From NCBI GenBank assembly GCA_030151255.1, contig JASLED010000029.1:1-8786 (forward strand): a stretch of 8,786 nt of DNA. Direction: 5' to 3'. How positions within the stretch are numbered: the first letter of the stretch is position 1; every line of letters begins with the position of its first letter. Source of the DNA: Flavobacterium sp. (GTDB lineage Bacteria > Bacteroidota > Bacteroidia > Flavobacteriales > Flavobacteriaceae). The notes beneath the pieces were generated by a model. It worked only from the letters and a program-made list of their open reading frames with translations, was not told the DNA's origin and made no database searches. Positions 1 to 8,167 of this stretch are shown here, piece after piece. A program made the translations under genes and the position numbers.

Positions 1-1087
1 CTACGCGATTGTTTGGATAACGATGAATATTATCAACGATGAAATAATCGTTCTTTCCATCGCCATTAGGGCTAACTAAGTTGTAAATAACGACATTGCC
101 ATCTTGGGCCCAATCTTTTTTAACTGTTGCTAAAGTGAAAAATCCATAGCCGCGAACACTTGCCATTGTGGTAACTTCTCGACTAGACATATCTACTACT
201 CCGCCTTCGTCAACCCACAATTGTTGTTTAGAATCCCAACGGACAACGTGAAGTTCATGCTCTGGATCAGTTAATAGATTTAAAGGTGTTGAACGATTGT
301 CCCAACTTAGCGTAACTAAAACATCGCTAGTTATATTATTACCTCTGTCTATTAGCCAATATTCATTTCGGTTTAGCTCTTTGATTATGCCAGCTGTAGT
401 TGGACGAGTTTCAAAAAACTTAGGATCTTTATAAAAATATTCTCCAGTAAAAATATCACTGCTCTTTGAAGGAGCTGTCATATGTGATGGTCGAAACATA
501 TTGGATTTTCCAACAGGAAAAGTAAAAGCTTCATTGCCTTTCTTTTCTACCAATCCATCTACATAACTACTATCATCAGCGTTGATATAGCTCGCTTTGG
601 GCATGAAACTAATCATACCGTAACTCAATTTTGTTTCAGGATTTAATTTATCATCAACTAAAATTATTCCATTCGCAAAGTTGGCTTGTCCATATATATC
701 TATGTTGTTTTTTAAAGCAAAAGCAAAAGCTACATCAGATAAATCACTGTTGAACTCTACATCGTAAAACGAAGCAAAATTATTGCCTAAGATACTTTTG
801 TAGTTACTTTTAGCAATAGAGTGAAAATAAGCTTTTGACGTTTTTTTACTACGTGTCCAATCATAAATACCATCGTTGCTAAAATTGCTAAAATAGTAAA
901 CACTACCGTCATTGATAAAATCACCACTGTTACTATTGACAAAATCACCTGTAGTACTTACTAATGAACCGCTTGAAATATAAAATTTACCTTCGTTTTT
1001 AAAAACCAAGGATTCTTGAGCTTGCACTATACCAAAGCCTAAACTCATCAAAAATGCAAGCAATACTTTTGTTTCTTCTCTTTTCAT
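1..1087 (-). CDS. T9SS type B sorting-domain (gliding-motility-associated C-terminal) surface protein, partial
   Basis: The reading frame is open from ATG at 1087 to the window edge, giving 362 codons without a stop; the C-terminus lies outside. Residues 1-24 form a signal peptide (basic MKREETK, a hydrophobic core, then GIVQAQ). The body starts with Asn/Gly-rich strands (FVNSNSGDFINDGSVYYF), a style common in secreted Bacteroidota proteins. The stretch VDGLVEKKGNEAFTFPVGKS matches a segment I recognise in T9SS cargo proteins. Residues 329-362 contain SPNGDGKNDYF followed by YPNNRV, the start of the type B T9SS sorting domain (TIGR04131, CHU_C type). That domain usually runs to an N-R-W-G motif and about 50 further residues. 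The protein is therefore expected to be exported by Sec and then T9SS to the cell surface or medium. It lies 26 nt after the lectin gene and is the third gene of the operon. Its ligand or function is unknown. Confidence 0.9.
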   Translation of the reverse strand, partial: MKREETKVLLAFLMSLGFGIVQAQESLVFKNEGKFYISSGSLVSTTGDFVNSNSGDFINDGSVYYFSNFSNDGIYDWTRSKKTSKAYFHSIAKSNYKSILGNNFASFYDVEFNSDLSDVAFAFALKNNIDIYGQANFANGIILVDDKLNPETKLSYGMISFMPKASYINADDSSYVDGLVEKKGNEAFTFPVGKSNMFRPSHMTAPSKSSDIFTGEYFYKDPKFFETRPTTAGIIKELNRNEYWLIDRGNNITSDVLVTLSWDNRSTPLNLLTDPEHELHVVRWDSKQQLWVDEGGVVDMSSREVTTMASVRGYGFFTLATVKKDWAQDGNVVIYNLVSPNGDGKNDYFIVDNIHRYPNNRV

Positions 1088-1113
1088 ACTAATACGTTTT
1101 CAATGCGTTAAAA

Positions 1114-2655
1114 CTATTGTTTGCGAATAGGTAAATGAGGATTAACCATGATGTATCTTTGACATTGCTTCAATAACACCTTTAATTTAGTAGGTTCAGA
1201 ACGATAATTCTCATCATCAAAAGGTCCGCCATTAGCTAAACCTTTAATTGAATAATATATTTGTATATTCTCATTGCCTGGAACCATTGATGAATTGTTT
1301 ACTAAATCTACAGTAACTTTCCCTGTGGATTTATTGTATTTCCAAGTTCCAATATTGGGTTGATTATACGTTAAAATATCGCCTGAAAAACTAGATGCTA
1401 AGTTATTTCCACGCTCATCTTCAAAACGAAAACTACCATAATTAATAACATCGTTACCATTACCTGACCACGGATTGGCAATTGGCCCTGTGTAAACATC
1501 ATCATTTATAAAAGGATCAAGCTGGGCAACCATATTACTTGAAGTACAGATAGTAACAACATCTTCACGAGTTTCTGGGAAATAAGGTAAACTTACCAAA
1601 ACATCTCTAATTACTTGTCCTTGATAATATCCTCCCGTTCCTCCTGCAAAACCAATACTGAACAAACTTGGCATAGAAACATCAAAATCATATAGATTCC
1701 CATATATATCATAGGTTTTGTAAGATCCTTTGTATTCGTAGTTTTCCAACACTGTAGTAGTTCCGTGAGAATGTTTTACCTTTAAAGTAATTAAAACATG
1801 AACGCTATTACCCACTACCTTGGGAATAAGATCTAGAATTACACGATTATAAGACAATGTATTATTCTCGGCATTTTGATCGCTATTCTCTGTAATCATT
1901 GCAAAATCATACGAGTTCCCTTTTTGACTAAATAAATAACTTCCATCACCACCATTTAACTCGGCAACAGTACTCTTTGATCCAATAGATGCATATTCAT
2001 CAAATAATTGCGAGTAAATAACAGGATAACCTTTATAAACGTCATACCCATTAGCATCTTTATAAGCTCCTCCTCTTAAAGAGATAAAACTAAATTGAGC
2101 TTCAAAATTATCCTTTAAATCTACCGGAATACCTTCTCTTCTTTCAGATGCTAAATTTAAATTAAACTTAAAATCTGTATAAGCATCAAAACCTATCCCT
2201 AAATAAGCTCCTGCTAATCCTTGTTTTATATAGCCCTCTAAACCGGCATCTGTAAGTCGAGGTGCATAGCCTAATCCTGCACCATGACTACCTACATGAA
2301 AATCTTCATTGGCATCATAGATAAAAAAGGACAATCCATCTCCTTTAGGACTACTTCCTCCATACATGGCATAGTCAAATTCAATATGAGTACCATAAAT
2401 TGTAGTTAGCTTAATCTTATCTAAAGCAATGGCACTAAAATCTCCTCTAGCTTCCTCTGTCGCTCTTGTTAAAAGAACACCTTTAGAAGTAAACATTTCT
2501 GCATCTGAAGGAGCTAAACTTCCTTTAGAAACAGTAACATCTGCTGGTTAAGAATCTCCCGTTAGGCTAATGTAATAAGGAAAATCCCTTACACGTTGAC
2601 CTAATGCAGCTGATGTTATTAGCAAAACGAGTAATGTGTATAATATGTTTTTCAT
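1114..2655 (-). CDS. L-type lectin-domain secreted protein, interrupted by an in-frame TAA after the signal peptide
   Basis: The likely start is ATG at 2655, 25 nt after the fibre gene. It begins MKNILYTLLVLLITSAALGQ, a good signal peptide. Codon 36 is TAA (2548-2550). The same frame then continues open for 477 codons to TAG at 1114; the first downstream ATG (2496) leaves 460 residues without an export signal. In restored numbering, residues about 60-355 look like a bacterial L-type (legume-type) lectin fold: FDYAMYGG, then GDGLSFFIYD with Asp106, GAGLGYA at 125-131, YLGIGFDAY at 152-160 and SIGFAGGTGG at 333-342. These resemble the sugar- and metal-binding loops of the family. The C-terminal 150 residues contain further strand-rich sequence and end in VNPHLPIRKQ; I see no T9SS sorting domain. 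The probable role is carbohydrate binding at the cell surface alongside its operon partners. The stop could be a real nonsense mutation or a base-call error (CAA to TAA would suffice). Confidence 0.8.
2548..2550 (-). other. In-frame TAA stop in the lectin gene
   Basis: This codon is read TAA on the minus strand, exactly 35 codons after ATG 2655 and 18 codons before ATG 2496, so it is in frame with both. The flanking residues read SLTGDS-stop-PADVTVSKG, and the coding character is continuous on both sides. No frameshift is involved: one base change separates it from a sense codon. Confidence 0.85.
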
Positions 2656-2680
2656 TTATTTTTCTTTCGTTTAAAGATTA

Positions 2681-5600
2681 CTATAATCCTACTACTTCGA
2701 TAACAACATTGATAAATGTTTTTCCTGTGATATTTGGATTGTTATCAATTTTAAACTTCAATACACCTGCACTGCTTAACTCAGCATCTTTCATCACAGT
2801 ATCATCATAATACGTAACTGAAAAGTTTAAATTCTCAAGATTATAAACAGGTAAGGCACTATGAGGATTACTTCTTAGCCTTGGTGTTTCAAACTGTTTT
2901 TTATACTCTGCATATAAATCAACTGTATTAGGACCTTCAGAAAATTCGATAGCAATAGCTGGTAAGTAAAAATATCTTGAAAAATATGCTCCAGAATTTC
3001 CACCACTTGCATTCTTGAAGGATACATTTCCGTTGCCATCAGCGGTTAGAACTTGACCATCACTAGCTCCTGATGTGCTAATTTTATCTGTAGTAACTGC
3101 CTTATTTGTTATTTTTGAAGTGTTTACAGCATTATTCTCTATTTTTGAAGTACTTACTGCATTGTCTGCAATTTTTGAATTATTTACTGCATTGCTAGCA
3201 ATTTTATCTGTTGTTACCGCTGAGTTATTGATTTTAGCTGTTGTTACTGCCGCATCAGCAATTTTTAAATTGGTTACTGCATTATTAGCTAACTTTGTAT
3301 TTGTAATACCATTATCTTTAACTCTAATTGTAACATCTTTTAATAAAGCATCATTACCTGCTGTTGCTCCACCAACAACTTCAATTCCATCGTTTGCAGT
3401 AAGATTATGAGATTGTGGTGTAGAACCTCCTCCTCCAGTAGGTGCTTTAAAAGATACATTTCCGTTGCCATCAGCAGTTAGAACTTGACCATTACTAGCG
3501 CCTGATGAGCTAATTTTAGCTGTTGTTACCGCTAAATTATCTATTTTAGCTGTTGTTACCGCTAAATTATTTATTTTATCTACTATTACAGCATTATCAG
3601 CTAGTTTAGCTGTTGTTACTGCATTAGCAGCTAGTTTAGCTGTTGTTACTGCATTAGCAGCTAGTTTAGCTGTTGAAACACCAGAATCTTTGATTCTAAT
3701 TGTAGCTTCTTTCAACAAAGCTCCATTTCCTGCGTTTATACCTCCTGCAACTTCAATTCCTTCGTTTGCTAAAAGATTTTTTGCATCATTACCCAAAGCT
3801 GTTCCGATAGAAACAAAATCTGCTCCTCCACCGCCATTTGCCGTTAATACAAAACCATTTGAACTGCTACCTGAGTTAATTTTAGCCGCTGTTACTTGTT
3901 TATCTTTAATATGCTTCGTTAAAAGACTGTTTTCTTTTACCTCTATAGTCATATTGTCCAACAACGCTGTTTCACTTCCTCCAAATGTTAAAGTAGCACT
4001 TTCTTCAAACGTTGTTCCTGCTAAAGCACTCAAATCAGCTAAAGAAAGAAAATCTGCCCCTCCATTACTGTTTGCTACCAATACCTTATTTTCATCAGCT
4101 ACAACAGAACCTATTTTTGCTGCGGTAACCTGCTTATCTTCAATATGTTTATTTTTAACACCGTTTACATTTATACTAGCTGTTAATGGTTTTAATAACA
4201 CCTTATTTTCACTAGTTGAAAAAGTTAAAGAGCCGTCTGAAGACAATTTAGCTCCTTCTCCCTCAAGCGCATTCTTGTTTAACGATGTATAAGCTAAATT
4301 GCCTGAACTATTAACCATTAAAACATCATTTTCTGATGATCCTGAAGTTGATAACTTACCAATATCGATTCCTTTATTTTTAATACCAATTGTAGTGTTT
4401 ACAAATACTGCTCCTACTCCATTAGTACCTGAAGCAAAATCTAATCCATCATTTAACGATAAATCCATTGAATCTGCAGTTACAGCATCACGATCCATCA
4501 ATTCAAATCCTCCATTATTATTCACTACTAGAATTTTACCATCATCTGCTGGATCTGATTTTAATTTACCAATATCAATACTCTTATCGTTAACACCTAA
4601 TACTATGTCTTTTAACACAGCACCTTCTCCAAAATTTAATTGTGATGAACTTGGATCTTTAACATAAATAATTTCATCAGTTATTATATCACCTGCAATA
4701 TAGGAAATTAAACTAGTTGCTTCTTTCCAAGAAACTGTGTTACCTTCAGAAATCAAAACTGTTCCACTTGTAGTTACACTATTAGGTTTTATTTTATCTG
4801 TTGTTATTGCTTCGTCTTGAATATGACTTGTTGCTATACCATCAGTTGCAACTGCTATACTAACATCTTTTAATAAAGCATGAGCTGCATCGGTAGAAAG
4901 CGTAATTGAGCTATCTGCTATAAGTGCTTTACCTCCATCAGTTGCAAAATTTTCAGCTGTAAGTAATTTATAATCTACAGTTCCGTTTGCATTAGCTGTT
5001 GCAACGCTATTAGTTGGTTTTCCATCAGCATTTAATTTTGTAGCCTTGATTGATTTATCATTTATTCCTAAAGTAGCTGTAGACAATAAACTTCCTGTTC
5101 CATTTGTAACTTTGATAACTTCTTCGGCATCTGTTACTAAATTGCCTTTTGTAGTAAATAATGATCCGTCTAATGGTTTGTATGTAATAGCTCCTGCAGC
5201 ATCAGACACTGCAAGTCGATTGTTAACACCTGATCCACCTGTTAATTTGCCAGCTGATACTTGCATATTAGCAATATGCGCTTCTTTTACTCCGCCTTCA
5301 TTAATTGTAATTTCAACTTCTTCTGTACCCAATAAAGTATTTCTTCCATCACCAGTTTCAAATTTTAATGCATCTGAAACTTTTAAATCATGGGTGATAC
5401 TAGATACTAGAATATCATCGATACTAACAAATTCTGCATTTCCAACACCATCCGCAATAAGAATTGAATTTGCTATTGAATCTCCAGAAGTAATTTTATC
5501 AACTGTTACAGAAAGATCAGCTAATTTATCTGTAGTAATTCCACCATCTTTAATTCCAATCGAAGTAGCAGCTAACACAGAAGCATCACCTCCTGTTAAA

Positions 5601-6689
5601 ATCTCTAATCCACTTGTAGCTGTTAAATCTTGTCCTTTATTAGCAACTGTATTATAAACTTCGTTTTGTACGTTGGTATCTCCTAAAATAGTTGTGATAT
5701 TACTTATAACTACATCTGGAATATCAATTATAACTTCATCGCCATTTTTGTTGATAAAAGTATATTTGCCATTTGCATCCGGACCTTCAATTATCATAGT
5801 ATTGGCATCGAAGGTTACACCAGCTCCGCCATTTTTGATAGCATCTTCATTTCGGTAAGTAAACGTTCCGTCACCATTATCTATCAACGTAGTATTTGTT
5901 TCATTGCCGTGAACAATTGTATTGATATTTGTCCAAGTAACATTGCCGTTATCATCGGTGATTAACATTGTGTTATCATCGCCTTTTTTGAACTTATCTG
6001 TGGTAATTCCACCGTCTTTAATTCCAATAGAAGTAGCTGTAAAAACAGATTTCTCACCTCCTGTTAAAATCTCTAATCCACCAACTGCAGTTAAATCCTC
6101 TGCTTGAGCTTGAAGCGCATTATAAATCTCATTTCTTACTGAATCATCGTTTAAGATTGTGGTAATATTTTCTATCACTACTCCAGGTACATCAATTACT
6201 GTTCTAGTACCATGTTCTGATGTATAACTGTAAACACCGTTGCCTTGATCTGTTATAGGAGTATCGATGTTTATATTTATTATAGGTACAGAAACTATTT
6301 GCTCTCTAGAATCTTTTACATATAAAGTTTTACTAGCAACATCTACAGCCATAGATTCGTTATAAATCAACTTTTCTTCAACGTCTTCATGATGCATTAA
6401 TCGAACCCAACGTGTAGAAAACCAATAATAAAACCCTTCTGTTAACTCGTCATTAACTGTTGTATTATAAACCAATAAACTATTGGCTATAGCTCCATTG
6501 TTAAAACCTGTTTTACTAGTTAAAGAACTCAAACCTACTCGAGGTAATAAAACACCTTTTTTATCCGTTTCATCAGATTTTAATTCCAAAACCGCAGACT
6601 TATCCGGAGTAATGGTACCTATCCCGACCTGAGCAGTAGCATAACCAGAGGCTAAAAGTAAAGCAATTGAAAGTACATTTTTTTTTCAT
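2681..6689 (-). CDS. Large modular fibre-like surface protein (tail-fibre-like repeats), signal peptide out of frame by one base
   Basis: The long open frame runs to TAG at 2681. Its first in-frame start is a TTG at 6589, which gives 1302 residues, but coding sequence clearly begins earlier. ATG at 6689 followed by eight A residues would give MKKNVLSIALLLASGYATAQ, a textbook signal peptide, then VGIGTITPDKSAVLELKSDE and KGVLLPRVGL, the standard mature N-terminus of Bacteroidota fibre-type proteins. The sequence has nine A residues, so the ATG frame stops early. The restored length is 1335 residues. After an N-terminal cap come about 11 degenerate modules, each with a GI-K/D-x-GI strand, a VTT-x-KI segment and a turn such as GQVLTADGNGNVSF. 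Two arrays of 10-residue repeats (AVTTAKLAAN type) follow, then a C-terminal domain of about 105 residues starting near YFSRYFYLPAIAIEF. Such repeats occur in phage tail fibres and in exported Bacteroidota adhesins; the signal peptide favours the latter. No T9SS sorting domain is visible. It is the first gene of the operon. Confidence 0.85.
3081..3310 (-). repeat. Second 30-bp tandem array encoding decapeptides (module 11)
   Basis: About 7.5 units of 30 bp start at 3081, 3111, 3141, 3171, 3201, 3231, 3261 and 3291. Units are more diverged than in the neighbouring array and encode variants such as AVTTAKINNS, AVNNSKIADN and AVNTSKITNK. The regular alternation of V-x-x-x-K-I and a polar turn residue fits an elongated beta-rich shaft, as inferred for similar repeats in trimeric fibres. 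Confidence 0.8.
3511..3675 (-). repeat. 30-bp tandem repeats encoding AVTTAKLAAN-type decapeptides (module 10)
   Basis: Units of exactly 30 bp start at 3511, 3541, 3571, 3601, 3631 and 3661, the last being partial. The units at 3601 and 3631 are identical over all 30 bp, and the half unit at 3661 repeats their first 15 bp. The translation is a run of ten-residue repeats with TTAK-L/I-A at the core. All lie in frame within the fibre gene, so a gain or loss of units would change length without a frameshift. Confidence 0.85.
6678..6686 (-). other. Homopolymeric A9 tract causing a +1 frameshift in the signal-peptide codons
   Basis: On the minus strand ATG (6689-6687) is followed by nine A residues and then TGTACTTTC. 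Read from the ATG this gives MKKKCTFNCF and soon a stop. With eight A residues it joins GTA CTT TCA ATT in the frame of the 1302-codon ORF and makes a complete signal peptide. In the ORF frame the bases 6688-6686 read TGA, so no upstream extension is possible without a length change in the tract. Confidence 0.85.
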
Positions 6690-7048
6690 AAGATTTAGTT
6701 TAAGTTTTTACCACTAATAATAATGTTAATTAATTTATGATTTTATAGTTTATGTAATATTAAATATTAACAAAACAAATAATAGCCATTAACTGTTTAT
6801 AAACAAATATAATATATATTTTAACTTTAAATAATAATTTTAAAATTATTATTTTAACAAAAAAAACATATTATATTAATTAATTATAAAATTTACTAAC
6901 ACAAAATCATATATACAATTTACAATAATCATTGTTTTTAGATAAAAATTAAACAATCAAAACAATCATATTCATATAATAAAATAACAAATAATCATTT
7001 TATTAGCATTTTACACACAATAAGTGAAAAATGAAATTTATAAATAAA
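6690..7048. other. AT-rich intergenic leader upstream of the fibre operon
   Basis: These 359 bases contain no open frame I would call and are markedly richer in A and T than the flanking genes. The stretch must hold the promoter of the minus-strand operon unless transcription reads through from the right. There are many short A and T tracts. No riboswitch-like or strongly paired structure was seen. Confidence 0.6.
6804..6811 (-). promoter_or_regulatory. Candidate -7 element for the fibre operon
   Basis: The minus strand reads TATATTTG here, matching the Bacteroidota -7 consensus TAnnTTTG and implying a leader of about 110 nt. No TTG lies at the expected 19-nt spacing upstream, and chance matches are likely in such AT-rich DNA, so this is weak. 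Confidence 0.3.
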
Positions 7049-7075
7049 AAAAGCACCTCGTTTTGAGGTACTTTT
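7046..7075 (-). terminator. Rho-independent terminator (minus strand)
   Basis: An 11-bp stem (7049-7059 with 7065-7075) encloses a 5-nt loop. On the minus strand the single imperfect pair becomes a U-G wobble and the hairpin is followed by seven T residues. On the plus strand the same pair is a C-A mismatch and the T tail is only four, so the minus orientation is preferred. It is the second minus-strand terminator below the HEPN-like gene, so what it terminates is unclear. Confidence 0.7.
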
Positions 7076-7378
7076 CTATATTTACTTACAATACGCGATT
7101 TTAACAAAAATAAATTACTATATATCTTAAGTTTTATATTTTTTAGCAAATAATTTAATTAAATTATATCAATATAACAACCATGAGATCTACCAACATC
7201 CTTTATGTTATTAACTAATGAAACCATATAAAAAGCTGTTGTTATCTGATTAAGGAAGCTTATTATACAAAAGTTAAATTATTTAACTTTTTATCAATTT
7301 AAAAAAACAATTTACTGAAGAGGTTTTTAAATACCCATTTTAAGCCATTTTAATTTTGGCTTCAACATATACTTTTTC
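7076..7378. other. Intergenic stretch between two terminators with a possible decayed coding fragment
   Basis: No intact gene is seen. On the minus strand a 37-codon open stretch at about 7154-7267 reads ISFLNQITTAFYMVSLVNNI and continues to DVGRSHGCYIDII before TAA. Its composition is less AT-rich than its surroundings and looks more protein-like than chance, but it has no convincing start. An AT-rich hairpin (7269-7291) and a short AAGCCA/TGGCTT inverted repeat near 7342-7362 are also present. I could not assign the fragment to a family. Confidence 0.35.
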
Positions 7379-7413
7379 AAAAAACCTCGTTTAAAAAAGA
7401 CTTAAACGAGGTT
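7379..7413 (-). terminator. Rho-independent terminator of the HEPN-like gene
   Basis: A perfect 12-bp inverted repeat, AACCTCGTTTAA at 7383-7394 and TTAAACGAGGTT at 7402-7413, has a 7-nt loop. On the minus strand it is followed by a run of six T residues (7384-7379, overlapping the stem end). It lies about 65 nt after the stop codon at 7478, as expected for a terminator of that gene. Confidence 0.85.
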
Positions 7414-7477
7414 GAATATTTTAGTTTTCTACCTTACAAAGGAGTTGTGCAACAGTTACAAATGTTGTGCGATGTTT

Positions 7478-8167
7478 TTATTTTTCTAATTTTTTCAATC
7501 TATCATCCACATTCTTCATTATTGTAAAAACATTTTTGAAATAATCGGAAGCAATTTTTTTAGAGTAATTTTCTTGATATAATTGAGAAATTGCAGATGA
7601 GTATGTTGTAATTTCTTTTTTTCCTCCTTGATACATCGTTTTTTTTCCACTTAACACATCGTTTAAATCACTTAACTTAAACATATAACCAGTAAATTTA
7701 TTTGGAGCATTTTCTAATATTTTCTTTAGTTCTGCGTGTGAATATGGATTTCTAATCTTATCACGATAATTATCCAATAGTGCATATTCCTCGTTGGTAA
7801 TTAGATTTTGTTCTTTTATAGATTTAAGATTATTGTATAATTTTTGTCTATCATATAACTCAATTGCTTCTAAAGTTTTTTCATTATACATTTCTACATT
7901 TGAATAATTATAGTTTATTGTATGATGATTGATTAAAGAGAGTTTAACAAACCTTTCAAGTAAATGATTTGTTGATGAAATTGCAGTTTGATCTAATTCA
8001 AATATTAAACATTTTATAATTTCGAAACAGATTGACTTAAGTGAGACGAAGTAATACAAATCATCGTTAAGGTATTTATTCCATTTTTCAAAATTCTGAT
8101 CAATAGATAAATTAATACTCGATTTAATCTGTTCTTTCATTTCTAGAGTTTTAGAAGAATTGCACAT
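7478..8167 (-). CDS. Uncharacterised HEPN-like protein with an RNPYSH (R-x4-H) motif
   Basis: The gene encodes 229 residues. The start may be ATG 8167 (MCNSSKTLEM) or ATG 8140 (MKEQIKSS); neither has a clear ribosome binding site. The protein looks mostly helical and soluble, with no signal peptide or membrane segment. The pattern LLERFVKLSLI (69-79), a helical stretch with LITNEEYALL (122-131), and then YRDKIRNPYSHAE (134-146) is typical of HEPN-fold proteins. There R139-N140 and H144 form the R-x4-6-H motif, which in active members is the RNase site. The C-terminus (208-229) is a charged helix, KNVDDRLKKLEK. HEPN proteins are often toxins, abortive-infection effectors or partners of nucleotidyltransferases, but none of these partners is next to it, so a defence role is only a possibility. 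It stands alone between the tRNA terminator and its own terminator, and may be an acquired accessory gene. Confidence 0.75.
   Translation of the reverse strand: MCNSSKTLEMKEQIKSSINLSIDQNFEKWNKYLNDDLYYFVSLKSICFEIIKCLIFELDQTAISSTNHLLERFVKLSLINHHTINYNYSNVEMYNEKTLEAIELYDRQKLYNNLKSIKEQNLITNEEYALLDNYRDKIRNPYSHAELKKILENAPNKFTGYMFKLSDLNDVLSGKKTMYQGGKKEITTYSSAISQLYQENYSKKIASDYFKNVFTIMKNVDDRLKKLEK

Larger units (their letters stand above)
3000..6105 (-). repeat. About 11 degenerate modules within the fibre protein
   Basis: Aligning the translation by eye shows a recurring plan: a line such as NLTANDGIEVVGG or DLTATSGLEILTGG, a short LLKDVTIRVKD-type strand, one or more VTTAKI segments, and an NGQVLTADGNG turn. 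Modules begin near nucleotides 6101, 5630, 5390, 5150, 4930, 4690, 4475, 4253, 4010, 3780 and 3410. Spacing is about 215-245 nt for the central modules. It is longer for the first, which carries an extra segment before module 2, and for the last two, which carry expanded decapeptide arrays. The first two modules share a block repeated at a 468-nt offset (6001 versus 5533). The last two share a block repeated at 432 nt (3453 versus 3021). Confidence 0.7.

Noticed and set aside
2604..2810. Plus-strand 68-codon frame across the lectin-fibre gap
   Set aside because: It overlaps the 3' end of the fibre gene and the signal-peptide codons of the lectin gene on the opposite strand and has no independent support.
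3081..3675. Regular 30-bp direct repeats that could suggest a CRISPR array
   Set aside because: The repeats are contiguous without unique spacers, lie in frame in a long ORF and encode decapeptides.
3075..5858. Plus-strand open frames opposite the fibre gene (for example 3075-3410, 3690-4292, 5046-5657)
   Set aside because: They are antisense shadows of the repetitive gene; their hydrophobic, repetitive composition mirrors the sense repeats, and none has its own start context or homology I recognise.
6587..6589. TTG at 6589 as the true start of the fibre gene
   Set aside because: The coding signal (signal peptide and QVGIGT mature N-terminus) extends 33 codons further upstream; TTG is only the first start-like codon left after the frameshift.
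2681..6689. Prophage tail-fibre interpretation
   Set aside because: The repeats resemble tail fibres, but a Sec signal peptide is encoded, the neighbours are a lectin and a T9SS cargo protein, and no phage structural, lysis or integrase gene is present.
7216..7251. Short plus-strand frame starting MKPYKKLLLSD
   Set aside because: It is only 11 codons, with no ribosome binding site or promoter; most likely chance.
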